Assembly: GCF_019925205.1 (NCBI RefSeq)
Contig: NC_083565.1
Location: 30,408,241-30,472,240, forward strand
DNA: 64,000 bases
Direction of reading: 5' to 3'
Origin: Metopolophium dirhodum
Taxonomy: Eukaryota; Arthropoda; Insecta; Hemiptera; Aphididae
Shown: piece by piece, positions 11,156 to 21,950 of the stretch
Position numbering within the stretch: position 1 is the first letter of the stretch
How the letters are laid out: each line of letters starts with the position of its first letter
Notes under the pieces: generated by a model
The model's input: only the letters and a program-made list of their open reading frames with translations
The model's database searches: none
What the model was told of the DNA's origin: nothing
Program-made: the position numbers and the translations under genes

Positions 11156-12526
11156 TTAATTAATCATATCGTCTTCATCATCGTCTTCGTCAGTAGAACT
11201 GTCGCCGGGATTAATTGTCATTATAATAGGCTCCAAAATTTCATCTCTTAATCCTTCTTTCACCAAATCGTCTTCTTGAATTTTATCGCAGTGGTCGCCA
11301 CATTTTGCCCAATCTTCTGCTGTGACTGCATCTAAAGCACTATTTACTAACACTTCTATATCTGCCATTTTGAAGGTGTTATTTTTTTCCGCGACTTTAC
11401 CCTTAACTTGCGCCCAGATTAATTCGATTGGGTTATATTGGCAGTGGTAAGGAGGAAGTCTTACCACTTCATGGCCCATTTGAAGTGCAATTTCGTCCAA
11501 TTTATATTTTTTTTCTTTTGGAATCGTCAATTTGACTTTTTCCCGTAGTTCGCTTAATGTCTCTACTGGAGAAAAGTCTACAGATTTGTCTTGTAACCAT
11601 TTTTGTACATCTGCCTTTCGAGTATTTGCCTTAGGATATTCTTCTGTTAAGGTAGAATGGTATGAGGCATTGTCCATTACAATTATACAAGGTTCTTCTA
11701 AATTGCCCAACATATCTATAAACCATTTTTGAAAAATGGTGGCGTTCATTTGAGAATGATAGTCTGCCTGCGATCCCGACTTGCAACGAAAAACCAGTTT
11801 TGAATTTTTGACAAAACCAAATGAAGGTGACCCAGCATGACACACAATAAGCCGACCGCCCTTTCCAATAGGTACTTTTAATCCTTCGGTGTTGTCGGAG
11901 TTTTGCCATATGTGTCCTCGCGTATGATTTTGGTTTACCCATGTTTCGTCTAAGTAAACTATTGGCCTTGTATCGTTATTACGTCTGAACTCGTTCATTT
12001 TTCTCAAAAACTTAACCCGAGAACAAATAATATCATTTCTTTCCATTAGAAATTTACGCCCATCATTACATTTTTTGTATTTGAAATTTAAACTACGCAA
12101 AATATGTCGCACGGACCATTGTGAACCCGAATAATTAATTTTTTCATGCAACGCTCTCAATATTTTTGCACTAGTTGGATACTGACCATTATCATAAAAA
12201 CTATGAACTGTTCTTCTGACAACTTCATTGTCAAAATCGTCTAAGTTGGTCATAGGTTTGGCACGTTTATAAGATTTCCTTGGAGACTTAAATGAAGAAG
12301 GTTCGGCAGCTAGTTGATTTTCACCCACAGTCATTTTTTTCCCTTCAGCACAAACTCGTTTAACACAAGCAAGACTTACGCCACACGCTTCAGCAGTCAT
12401 TTCACGAGTTTGACGAAAAAAATTACTAATTTCTGGCTTACCTTTGTCACCAGCCAATGTTTTGAAATAATTATAAACATGAAAAATAACTTTCTTCGTT
12501 TGAGAATGTGTGTCTTGATATGCCAT
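11156..12526 (-). CDS. Sailor-type (DD82E) transposase, intact
   Basis: This is a cut-and-paste transposase of 456 residues. The N-terminal part has a helix-turn-helix-like segment around residues 40-62 (MTAEACGVSLACVKRVCAEG). The catalytic triad is visible as D193 in IVYLDETWVN, D285 in IIVMDNASYHS and E368 in YHCQYNPIELIW. I count 91 residues between the two Asp and 82 between the second Asp and Glu. The extra-long second spacer (about residues 296-350) distinguishes it from DD34E Tc1 and DD34D mariner and fits the DD82E Sailor group as I recall it. The C-terminus is an acidic tail (DSSTDEDDDEDD). The start ATG at 12526 is the first in frame, 418 bp inside the right end. No frameshift, stop or intron is seen. 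Confidence 0.9.
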   Translation of the reverse strand: MAYQDTHSQTKKVIFHVYNYFKTLAGDKGKPEISNFFRQTREMTAEACGVSLACVKRVCAEGKKMTVGENQLAAEPSSFKSPRKSYKRAKPMTNLDDFDNEVVRRTVHSFYDNGQYPTSAKILRALHEKINYSGSQWSVRHILRSLNFKYKKCNDGRKFLMERNDIICSRVKFLRKMNEFRRNNDTRPIVYLDETWVNQNHTRGHIWQNSDNTEGLKVPIGKGGRLIVCHAGSPSFGFVKNSKLVFRCKSGSQADYHSQMNATIFQKWFIDMLGNLEEPCIIVMDNASYHSTLTEEYPKANTRKADVQKWLQDKSVDFSPVETLSELREKVKLTIPKEKKYKLDEIALQMGHEVVRLPPYHCQYNPIELIWAQVKGKVAEKNNTFKMADIEVLVNSALDAVTAEDWAKCGDHCDKIQEDDLVKEGLRDEILEPIIMTINPGDSSTDEDDDEDDMIN

Positions 12527-12879
12527 TTTAAAACTATTTTTGTATACGAGTAATTATTAAAGAAATAATTAAAAATACTATTAACATTCAAACTTTAAAA
12601 GCGCGCACTTTAAAAACCAACCATGTAAGAACGCGGGAAATATGATTACAAACGTAGATAATAAACGAATAAAAACACGTGTAAACTCGTATCTCGAATG
12701 TCGAATGACTAACCAAACCTTAACAAAATATTGTGGTATGCAACAGCTGCAGCACTACCCCCTACTGCTAAAAGAAAATAAATTGGTCTCCAAAATACAA
12801 TCAATTGTACAATAAATTACCACCTGCCGTTTTTAAAATGCGCGCCAGCTGTTTCCATTGCACACAAACGTAGAACCCC

Positions 12880-12944
12880 TGAAACCAGAAAAAATGACCG
12901 CTTGACGCGCAACGATCGCGGCTCACTTTTCGCCTCGCGTACTA
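12880..12944. repeat. Right terminal inverted repeat of the Sailor-type element
   Basis: Inverse of 10926-10990. It ends CTTTTCGCCTCGCGTACTA followed by the TA target site. Confidence 0.9.
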
Positions 12945-12946
12945 TA

Positions 12947-14480
12947 GTTGGTTTACCGCGTATTGTCTAATACGGGTGATACCACATGTTAAAAACTATA
13001 GTTTAACAAAAGTGAATGTTATTTAAAAAACCAACATTGCTTAGATTTAAAGTAAGTATATAAGTAATCAATTAACGCGAATTTTGTTTTAAATTTAATG
13101 ATATCAATATTTAGTTTCCTTTACACAAGTCTATTCCTAAATTAACAGTATTACATTTTCCAAAATGTCTGTTTACTTTTATACAGTTTAAATGACTTAA
13201 AGTTTTTAATCAATTATTTTAAGAATTAAAGGCTCAACAAAGATTTAGTAAAATGATTTCTGTTTAAACACTTTAATATATATTATGTTTAATTTTATTT
13301 TAATCAATATTTAAACACTTCTTCATAAAATTTAGTATAAGACGTGTTTATGATACCGGAAAGTCTTACTCGGCACGTGTGCATTTGAATCAATACTTAT
13401 CTTATTCCGTTATGTTATGTGTGTTCTCTCCGTCTTGCAAACGTACGACACACCAAATTTTAGGTTACCAGTTTAAATAAGATGCTGGTTATTCTGATAG
13501 GTATTAGAGTGAATTTAATTTAATTTTTATTGGCTATTAATTATTATCAAACTTTTAGGTGGTAAGAAAATTACCTGTGCGACTGTGCATAATCATTATC
13601 TTATATTTTACATACCTATTCGCTTAAAAATTAAAATACCGTAATTAATCAATCCAAAGAACACATATACAATTTTAGTATAGTTTATAATAATAGGTCA
13701 ATAGACTGTAAAACTAACTAACAGCACACTGTTGAAACTGGTGAACGAAAATAAACTATGTCTTACGTGTGTAAGATGGAGTCAACATAATATTATGCGG
13801 GTATTCTCTGAACTGAACGTCTGTGAACCACGTAACACGTCTGTAGAGTATTATCTGTAGGAAAACTCGAGTTTTTGTTGAATTCACTATACCTTGTATT
13901 GTAGATTATAATTCAGTAATTTGTATGCTACTAAATATTTTTTTTTTAACTTAGCTTTTTTTACACAGAGTTATAACGAAGTGTTTTTTGGTGTGTATAC
14001 ATTACAAAATGCTTTGTATTATTATATACATTTTTATTTTTATTTTTTATTATTTATACACAATAGTCACATTATGTACCAGCACATGGTCCAGCAGGCA
14101 TAATAAAAGTATGATCTATATAAAAAGAAAATATGAACAATTTTAATGAAGAAGCCACCAATTGATGACACGACTTTCGTATTTTATTTTCTATTATATA
14201 CCTACATAAAGTGTATATTATAAATATAAATTATACCTAAGGTGTAAACATATATAATGTTAAACTTAAAAATTTGCAAATAATTTTAATCATGTTTCAG
14301 TTAGAAATTAATAAAAATCTTTAATTTTATAGTTAACATTAGAAATTTTGATTCCCAACAAGTTTTTCTACCTTTATCAAAAAAAGAGTTCACTGAACAG
14401 TATCATTAATTTTTATGAGCGTTTGATTTTAAATTGTTTTCGATATTTGACATTCAACTGTTTTTAATTATTAATTTTGA
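12947..14480. other. No recognised gene
   Basis: A+T-rich sequence with no exon or repeat end that I can support. An open frame at 13921-14103 is Phe/Tyr-rich low complexity. Confidence 0.5.
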
Positions 14481-14484
14481 TTAT

Positions 14485-14640
14485 TGAAACATGTATGATA
14501 TCATCTTCGCTCAAAATCATTTTTGTATCCAATGATTTATCATTGAATTCAAATCTAACACATTCATTACAATGACATAGGTACCTACTTGACAACAGTT
14601 ACTGTACAGCATAGTGGTACCCACTCTCCACTTTTATTTG
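14485..14640 (+). repeat. Repeat R1, right-end fragment
   Basis: TCTTCGCTCAAAATCATTTT, then ATTGAATTCAAATC, CATTACAATGAC, and a diverged form of the TGTAACC..CAGCAGAG block. Confidence 0.6.
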
Positions 14641-15154
14641 ATACTGGTTACATAAATGTAATAGCTTATTATTATCATCAGCTTTAGATTTTTGTCTCTT
14701 ATAAAGTCTATTGCCACATTCATCCAATTGTGTTGCCCACAAAATCGTCCAAAAGCTAGGACTAGTTATTCTTACTATGATTTATTTCACCGAAATTGTT
14801 CGTTCGATGAGATTTGTACATTGTTCGAATTCTTACAGTACCTATAGTTACATTCCAAATAAAAAGAGGGTATTGTGTTTATAACCACTATAATATAAAT
14901 TCAGTCAAAGTATTAAATAAAAGGTAGTAACTCTTGAGTAATTTGTAGATACTAGTTACACATAATACACATAATTAACGTATAACCAATGTTTATTGTT
15001 CAAATTTTGTCGTAATATTGTTTACTATCTATAAGCTATCTATAACAAGTTTTGGTCCTAATTGAGAGCAATTTGTTGTTGCATTCTTGCGATGTGTTAA
15101 TCGTCATTTCAACGATAAACACAAACGATAATTTGATTAAATATCTTGCTTGGG
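14641..15154. other. No recognised gene
   Basis: A+T-rich sequence between two R1 fragments. Nothing coding or repetitive was recognised. Confidence 0.45.
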
Positions 15155-15340
15155 AAATATACAAGGCTCCTGATACACAGGCACAATCTTTTTTTATTAT
15201 CATTTAAAGTTCAATTTTTGACATTTATCAAATTTAAAATTAAAAAATGATTTTGTAGTTTAAAATTTATAAAATGTTCAACTTTTATTGCTAAGGATTT
15301 AAAACGTACAACAAGGCACGTAAAAAGGTTATTCTGTAAC
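15155..15340 (+). repeat. Repeat R1, internal fragment
   Basis: GGCACAATC, AAAGTTCAATTTTTGACAT, AAAATGTTCA and CTAAGGATT follow the order of the copies at 860-1080 and 31600-31720. It stops at CTGTAAC where the hAT element begins, the same word that continues uninterrupted at 1068-1075. Confidence 0.6.
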
Positions 15341-16148
15341 TAGAGATTACAATCCCGGCCCGATTTTATGATCCCGGGATTATCCCGAAATTTAATAAGA
15401 AAATGTTACATTAAATACTTAAATGCTAGCTCTAAGTGATGCCCGCGAGTTCCTCCATTTTCAAATAAATTCATCTCTTTTTTGATTATTTTTATCAAAT
15501 CAGTTTCTTTTTGTGTTATAGGATCAATTGTTCTTTTACTTTTTCCTATTTCAAGCTCCAACTTTTCTTTTAATGTCATTTGAGTGAGTGTAATAGATTC
15601 ACTTTCTGTTTGTTCAAAACAATGTTTTTGTTCTTCATTAGGTGTCATTAGGTGTTCATTATAATGTATCCTTTCAATTAATTTTATTATTTGTTTTCTA
15701 ATAAAATCATTTTTTGGGATTAAAAATATATCTTTCAAATATGTAATTTTATCATAGTCATCATGAGGATTCTGTAAATAACTCAATACGCCAGACAACT
15801 CTGGACGTCGTCGTTTTTTTATACGATCACTCAAGCGTGTCCTCATTTTATTAGCGAGTACTGAATTTTTTTCTGATAATTCCTTGAAAATTAACAATTG
15901 CTTTCAGATAATATTTTAAAATTATGTTTGGATAACAAATGCGTGTGTAAACCTTTTGTTGATCCTCCCAATGTCTTCAATAAAACACGTTAATCGGCAT
16001 TCATAATCGGGGTATTGAATTATTGAGTGCTGTTACACAGTCCCGGGAATCCCGGGATTTATTTATACTGGTCCCGGTATTCTCGGTACCTAAAAGTAGC
16101 CGGGATCTCGGGATCCCGGGATTCGAGATCCCGGGATTGTAATCTCTA
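15341..16148 (-). mobile_element. Internally deleted BED/hAT-type element
   Basis: The ends TAGAGATTACAATCCCGG (left) and its inverse at the right (to 16148) are matching terminal inverted repeats. Further CCCGGGAT words form subterminal repeats, especially at 16040-16135. No convincing 8-bp target duplication is visible. The inside keeps only two parts of a transposase: the end of a BED zinc finger (15985-15915) and the C-terminal region (15897-15406). It is therefore a deletion derivative. Confidence 0.75.
15406..15985 (-). pseudogene. BED zinc finger / hAT transposase remnant
   Basis: Minus-strand translation from about 15985 gives the distal half of a BED finger (GLHTHLLSKHNFKIL) and then a stop. 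A 163-residue open frame (15897-15406) follows, beginning LIFKELSEKNSVLANKMRTR and containing RIKKRRRPELSGVLSYLQNP. This pattern belongs to the C-terminal half of ZBED-like hAT transposases. The RNase-H catalytic core between the two parts is missing, and the hAT dimerisation block after the last residues (HLELAFKYLM) is cut by the element end. Confidence 0.7.
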
Positions 16149-16179
16149 ATCGTACGTTGTATGCACCGGGTAGGGATCA

Positions 16180-17257
16180 ACAATGATTAGCCCGTGGCCC
16201 GATCGCCGTGTACGTCGCGCGCAATACTCACACACCGACCGACCTTTGTTTTTGTGTGTATATGTGTTATAGCTCAGCTAGAATTGGTTGGGTTCGCCGC
16301 GCAAATACTAGTGAGCTATGTGGTGTGGTGATGTGTAAGTGTGTGTATATGTGAGAGTGTACTATAAGCTTAAAACTATTGGACGGAAGGTAACTATGAA
16401 ATGGTAACACGGTTGCTGGTAAAATTTTGTTGTTGTATTGTACACAAATAATAATGAATTAAGGATACAAGAATATAACAAAAATCACAGCAACATGAAG
16501 GTATAAAAATATAAGTGATAATATTATAGCCCTTCTGGCCCAACAAAATATAATAATAGTATGTGCCAGCTATTTGAGCTATGGCTAGTATATTATAGAT
16601 AATAAATAATATTACTCACAATTTAGGCGGAGCACGGCTGGCCAGCTGCTCCTATCCTATAAAAATGATACAGAGAATATCGAAAATACAAAATAATACA
16701 CAGTAGTGCTTAGCACATACTAAATACAATATAATTTTAAATAATATAAAAATGCGCACTTGCGCTCACATATAATAATAAAATGCAGCGATTTGCGCTC
16801 TTATAACAGAATAATATTCGACTTTGAAAAATAATATAAAGGTCCGCTACGATTTGCACACACGGTCACAATTAACAATAATAATAAGATATGCTTAGGT
16901 ATAACAAACGCACCTTCGTGGCGATTAGCGCCCACAGAAAAAACAAAAATGTATGGCTATTTGAGCCATAAAAAGTATAAATTAATAATTACTGGCGATT
17001 CGCGCCCATGAGCATTATAATATAATGTAACTTATTTAACTTGCGGCGATTCGCGCACGTACAAGTAACATAGCTAGTCGCGTTGACCATTCGTAACGAA
17101 CTGGTGGGATAGGCGGCCGTGGTAATTGCTCTCGTTCCAGCTAGACGGCGGCGGCTAGTATCGAGTCGCGCACAATCTACATATTATATAATTCACAATA
17201 CACAGCTGACACAATTAAACAGAAATAAAACAATACAAATATAAACATGGAGATGTG

Positions 17258-17297
<40 letters not shown>

Positions 17298-17797
17298 TCC
17301 GGTCGGTGGTGATGTCTATCGCGCTATTGCCGTATTGTCGCGGCGGCGACATACGTCTTTCAGCGAACACCGATTTTCGTCGTAACGGTGACCAGACACG
17401 AGTCTATTATACGTCTGTTCATATATTATATTATTTTATTATTGTGAGCCATAAGGGCAATCATTACATTATTATTTTTGTCATTTGCGTGTATTGTACC
17501 CATACTATAGCACAGGACCAGCTAGCTAGTCTGCGCTCCACAAACTGTGAGTTTTTTCATTATTTTTATTATTATTTATTTATTATACGCATTGAACTGT
17601 TGGGCCAAAAGGGCTGTAGATATTTTTATTATTATTATATTTATTATACACATTTAACTGTTTGGCCAAAAGGGCTATAGATATTTATTATTATTATTAA
17701 TTTGTTGGCCAGACGGATATTATTTTATACGAGCTTCAGCTCAAATAGCTGCGTCAATATATTATTATTATTTCGGTTGGCCATAAGGGCCGGTCAT

Positions 17798-17829
<32 letters not shown>

Positions 17830-18235
17830 TTTTCATACATTTGTGTTACAGTGAGTTTTAATATATAATTTGTACTGCTATTATTTCAATTTGCGTATTA
17901 TACAGCAACTTAGCTATCAGAAACCATGTTACCATTTTGTATTACCTATTTGTTTAATTATATACACACCTACACACATACACATATTCATACACAAATA
18001 GGTACACATAATTACACAACACGCACTACATAGCCGACATTAATTGCTAGGCGATCCCGACCACTACTGCTCGAGATATTACACCATTACACATCTAGCT
18101 TGTTCTCCATATTTCTAGGTCTTAGGTGTTAGTGGTGTAAAGACCCTAAGTTGGTGTCCGGGCGCGCGTATTAGTATTGTACGCTCCCGGCCCGCACAAT
18201 AATAATGTATTTCAAACAGCAACACGCGGATTCAT
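16180..18235. repeat. 2-kb imperfect inverted repeat with G+C-rich word arrays
   Basis: The two halves read as diverged reverse complements. TAGCCCTTCTGGCCCAACA (16548) pairs with TGTTGGGCCAAAAGGGCTG (17599). GCCAGCTATTTGAGCTATGG pairs with CAGCTCAAATAGCTG (17740). ACTCACAATTTAGGCGGAGC pairs with CTGCGCTCCACAAACTGTGA (17530). AAATGGTAACACGGTT (16399) pairs with AACCATGTTACCATTT (17922). G+C-rich words alternate with ATT/TAA spacers. On the right arm a unit of about 65 bp containing GGCCAAAAGGGCT is tandem. On the left arm GCGATTCGCGC recurs. The centre is CpG-rich and has a TG microsatellite. No protein domain was found, so the nature of the element is unknown. Confidence 0.65.
17253..17296. 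repeat. (TG)n microsatellite
   Basis: About 22 TG/GT dinucleotides run at the centre of the large inverted repeat. The Cys-Val frame through it is not a gene. Confidence 0.85.
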
Positions 18236-18367
18236 ATCAAATAAATAATTCATTACAAAAATTTCTTTTGTATAAAAAAATGTAGTAGGTATAATAGTTC
18301 TTATAACCAATAAATAAAATTACATAAATCAAAAATAAAAATTACATAATCTTATATTATAATAATA

Positions 18368-18420
18368 CTAGCTGACCCGGCAAACGTTGTATTGCCATAT
18401 AAATTATATCTAATGAATAT
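18368..18420 (+). repeat. Terminus-like sequence of a dispersed arthropod element
   Basis: TAGCTGACCCGGCAAACG resembles the opening of the element at 20027 (TAGCTGATCCTGTGCACTTC). From memory such openings mark widespread non-autonomous elements in arthropods. The assignment to Helitrons is uncertain. Confidence 0.4.
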
Positions 18421-18654
18421 TTTGGTATTCAAATAAAAAATAATTAAATTATTGTAAGTGTGTGGGAATGTTGTATACTGGTTTATGACTGAGAGATGAA
18501 TGGAGCACTGTGAAAGATGACGGCCCATAAAAATAACAAAACACCAAATATTAATTTTTTTGAATTCATTGTATTTTTTTTAACCTTAACTAATAAATTT
18601 AAAATTACATCTCTATAATAAATTATAAAAATTTAAAAAAATATTATCAGTCTC

Positions 18655-19480
18655 TTAGTGAAATGGATGAATGGAGTGTACAATATTGTAACTACAACGT
18701 GCATTCACGTGATTGGCAAGTGCGCTTTCGGAGTCCTCACCGCCCATAAAGTAAATTTGTAAATATTTATGTGGTTCGTTTGGCATTGGTAACAATGAGC
18801 CCACTCTATGATAAACTTGGCATTTGATTTTGAATGTTGAATTAAATTGTTGACCATTTGCAGCATTATTTTTAACTATTTCTGTTGCTCTGAACGATGT
18901 CATTTGGAAACATGAATTGAATGTTCGAATTGACTTCAGGAACAGGTTAGAATCTGGATCCGTATCGATAAGTAAACCGTCCAATGGTTCAGTTGGTGTT
19001 TCAATTTCCGGTAGTTGCACTTTTCCTGACGCACAACACATACCGACTGGCTCATTTTTGAACTTAAGCACATTACAATGCTGACATTCCTTGTCCATAG
19101 CACCAATCTCTACTTTCAAATGAGCGTAATATTTAATATCGGGCCCATACTCGAATGCTAGACGAAGGAATGAATTGGATGTAAATGCTCTATGTACTTG
19201 TTGGCGTTGTCGGTCATTTGCTCTGCGGGTGTCAACTACGAATTGACGCGCTTCTAATCGTTTTTTTTTTTATTTTGTTCAGCTTGTGCCTCACGCAATC
19301 GCACCATGTTCACACGTACATTTTCATTATTTGGTTGGATATTTGTGCTCTTCTATCTCGCATGATTGTACTTTTGGTCGTTCGACGGGCCAAATCAGAC
19401 CCCTTGGCTATGGCATTTTTGAGTTTTGCAATATTGTATAGTCCATAGACTAGGTAATTAACCGTAGTTCTGAAACAAAA
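18655..19480 (-). pseudogene. Helitron Rep/helicase protein, N-terminal fragment
   Basis: The minus strand reads, in order, NMVRLREAQAEQNKKK, RLEARQFVVDTRRANDRQRQ and FLRLAFEYGPDIKYYAHLK. It then continues in the 154-residue frame with CQHCNVLKFKNEPVGMCC, NSCFQMTSFRA, and YHRVGSLLPMPNEPHKYLQI followed by YFMGGEDS. This is the characteristic N-terminal Helitron replicase region with its Cys/His finger before the helicase-like domain. A frame change occurs in the A-run near 19260-19270 and another near 19320. Sequence homology stops at about 18660, so the HUH Rep and helicase core are missing. The fragment is not functional. Confidence 0.75.
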
Positions 19481-19915
19481 CGAAAATAAAATGTAAATCA
19501 AAATGTATAGTTTAATGATAACAGTAATTTTCATCATCAATTACATCATATTTTAATAACGTAAACAATACTATGAGAACATGATACTATAATATTGGAA
19601 CCTGCCTACCTATGAAGAAGAATTCGTATTCATACATTTCAAACAACTATTATTATGTTTTAAAGTTATGATAAGAAATAATGTACGTTCAAATATCTTA
19701 TTAATATATAATGCCTGATCACGTAATTCAGATTAAGTTTATTAGTTTAACCATTAAATCTAAATACTTAATGTTAGTTCTACGTTATCTTAAGTTAAAT
19801 TGTTGGATATTGCAAAGAGATTTGCATGCGAATAAAAATGTTTATAAAAAGTTGATTTTGATGATTTATTTGCAAATTTAATCAATATAAATAATAATAA
19901 CCGTAAAAATTACTT
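19481..19915. other. No recognised gene
   Basis: A+T-rich. The minus-strand open frame entering from 19480 becomes low complexity. Confidence 0.45.
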
Positions 19916-19917
19916 TA

Positions 19918-20026
19918 ACAAAAAGCGGGTAAGTGGATGTCGCTCAACTGTACAGTAGGTCAAAAGTGGTTCATTGTGTAATAGATCATATTAAACTTGA
20001 ACTCAATGATATAATATTATAATTGT
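19918..20026 (-). repeat. Repeat R1, right-end fragment, inverted
   Basis: AAAAAGCGGGTAAGTGGATG, CAACTGTACAGTAGG and GAACTCAATGATATAAT match the inverse right end of R1. Confidence 0.65.
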
Positions 20027-20527
20027 ACTAGCTGATCCTGTGCACTTCGTTGCCCGTTAAATGTACCAACTCTATATGACTCAAACTTTGTTCACTTCGC
20101 TATTTAATATTCGGTGTATGATGTTCAAAATTACTCTTAACTTTTCCGTTGCCCTGAATACAAATTCTGATTCGCAGCAGTATATTATCAAGTGGTCAAT
20201 CTATCCGCGGACCCCGTGCTGTTTGTACGCAAGTGTGTGATTTGACTCTAAAGTATCAAAGTTATACCAAGTTTGTCGTATTCTACCAATGGTGGATTAA
20301 TATAATCAATTAATACAAAATCCTAACATAACTTGTTGCGTCACTGTTGTATTTTTTACATTCAAACTTTCTACTTTTCCGGTGAATTTTTCTAAAATTG
20401 TACTACATAAGAACCTTCTCCCGACAATTACAAACACAACAAAAAAAAAGCATTAGCGAAATCGATTCAGCCGTTTACGCGTGATGCGATGACCGATGGA
20501 AACAGGGATCCATTTTTATATATATAG
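20027..20527 (+). mobile_element. Non-autonomous element opening TAGCTGATCC, about 0.5 kb
   Basis: It begins at ACTAGCTGATCC. Its inner block (GTGTGTGATTTGACTC, AAAGTTATACCAAGTTTGTCG) recurs inverted at 57165-57265. It ends AATCGATTCAGCCGTTTACG, GATCCATTTTTATATATATAG. The opening and the 'cagccgtt..tttttatatatatag' close are typical of common arthropod non-autonomous elements. No coding capacity. Confidence 0.55.
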
Positions 20528-20617
20528 ACTATAGAGTATGTAAAAGAAATATTGATCGTTTACAAAAAAATAAGGCTTGGTTAGAATACAATATTATGCC
20601 GATGATAATCTACACAT

Positions 20618-20899
20618 TTGGTCGTTCAGGTAACTCAAAAAACATTCTCATATTGTTATTCGATTTATTTTGTACTTGAAAAACAACTTGTATTTCTCGC
20701 GATTATTTTGAATATTATTATAATCGCATACGAAGTTTCCGCTGCGCCACAAAACGGGTCGACGCCGGTCGCTGAACATGGGAAGTCCTCAAGTCCACCC
20801 AGAATCGTATTGATGAATCAACAATACATCTTACATCTTACATCTTACATCTTACATCTATCATTGCAATCTTATAATTATTCACCTGAATGCATGTAA
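20618..20899 (+). other. Open frame with a hydrophobic, signal-like segment
   Basis: The frame contains a hydrophobic run (VFLAIILNIIIIAYEVSAA) followed by a polar, Pro/Ser-rich stretch (APQNGSTPVAEHGKSSSPP), then runs into a heptanucleotide repeat. The shape is like a signal peptide plus mature N-terminus and the base composition is locally higher in G+C. It could be an exon of a secreted protein, but there is no confirmed start, splice site or partner exon. Low confidence. Confidence 0.25.
20825..20859. repeat. TACATCT heptanucleotide repeat, five units
   Basis: Five perfect tandem copies. Confidence 0.9.
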
Positions 20900-21184
20900 T
20901 CCTGAATGTACAGTTAATTTATTGCTACCCATCTACAAAGTCAACACTGTATTAATAAAAGTATTTATTGTTAAAATAAAATTGAGTTCTGCATTATTTG
21001 TAGGTACTTAATAATTATTTGGGTATAAAGGAAACATATTTTAATCATACAAAATTAGATAAACTAAAAGACAAAAATAATAAGTAAATACGTCGTGTTA
21101 AAAATAGTTTTTAATTAATATAGGCAGGATAGGTACCTATTATGTAGGTAGGTACTTATCCAAAACTCGTTTATCAGGAATTAA

Positions 21185-21712
21185 ATAAAAAATAAAAAAA
21201 ACATTTTAAACACACTTTTCCATAAAACCATTAAAAAAAAAATATTTTAAAAATTGCACTAAAAAGACAAAAATAATTTTCTGTACTTAAAAATAATGAA
21301 AAATTTACTGATGAAAAATTTAAAAGTGTGTGGTGCTCTTACACTTGACATATATTCCTAGTCACTATCTTATAAACATGATTGAACAAAGAAGTGTATG
21401 TGAGACTTTCCTTGGCTTTTAAATTTTTCATCAATAAATTTTTCATTATTTTGCTCTTACACTTGACATATACTGCCAGTCACTATCTTATAAACAGGAT
21501 TGAACAAAGAAGTGTATGTGAGACTTAGCTCGGCTTTTAATGTTTTGTATGATGCACCACACACTTTTAAATTTTTCATCAATAAATTTTTCATTATTTT
21601 TAAGTACAGAAAATTATTTTTGTCTTTTTAGTGCAATTTTTAAAATATTTTTTTTAAATGGTTTTATGGAAAAGTGTGTTTTTAAAATTTTTTTTTTTTA
21701 TTTTTATTTTCT
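21185..21712. mobile_element. Foldback element with 150-bp arms and a duplicated loop
   Basis: 21185-21336 and 21554-21712 are near-perfect reverse complements: for example CACACTTTTCCATAAAACCA against TGGTTTTATGGAAAAGTGTG, and AAGTGTGTGGTGC against GCACCACACACTT. The loop (21337-21553) holds a direct duplication of about 120 bp starting GCTCTTACACTTGACATATA. It includes part of an arm sequence between its copies (TTTTCATCAATAAATTTTTC). No coding potential. The arm identity suggests a fairly recent foldback or a hairpin-forming MITE. Confidence 0.8.
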
Positions 21713-21950
21713 ACTTTTTAGTTGAAAGTAAATATTCTTATTAAACGTTTAAGAAATATGTTGGTGAAACAAAAATAATCAAACTACTGGTGATTATGAT
21801 TTATTTATAAATAAATAAGTTTATGTGGTCGTGAAATGACAAGACATTTATTTTGTTTGCAACAACCAATTGAAATTTTTTTATATTAACAATTTCATTA
21901 TGAGACCATTATGTGTATTACATATTTAGTTATTTGACAGTACTTATAAT

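Larger units (their letters stand above)
10926..12944 (-). mobile_element. Complete DD82E Sailor-type transposon with TIRs and TA flanks
   Basis: The left end TAGTACGCGAGGCGAAAAGT and the inverse of the right end are identical through the first 20 bases. They match closely over about 60 bp with a few substitutions. TA lies directly outside each end (10924-10925, 12945-12946), the target duplication of the IS630/Tc1/mariner superfamily. The element is 2,019 bp, holds one intact transposase gene on the minus strand and shows no internal rearrangement. It is the best candidate for a potentially autonomous element in this window. Confidence 0.9.

Noticed and set aside
11631..11942. Second minus-strand frame and a + strand frame inside the Sailor element
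   Set aside because: They are overlaps of the intact transposase frame in other phases.
17255..17680. 141-residue frame beginning with a Cys-Val run
   Set aside because: The start is a TG microsatellite and the rest is the word array of the large inverted repeat; no protein character.
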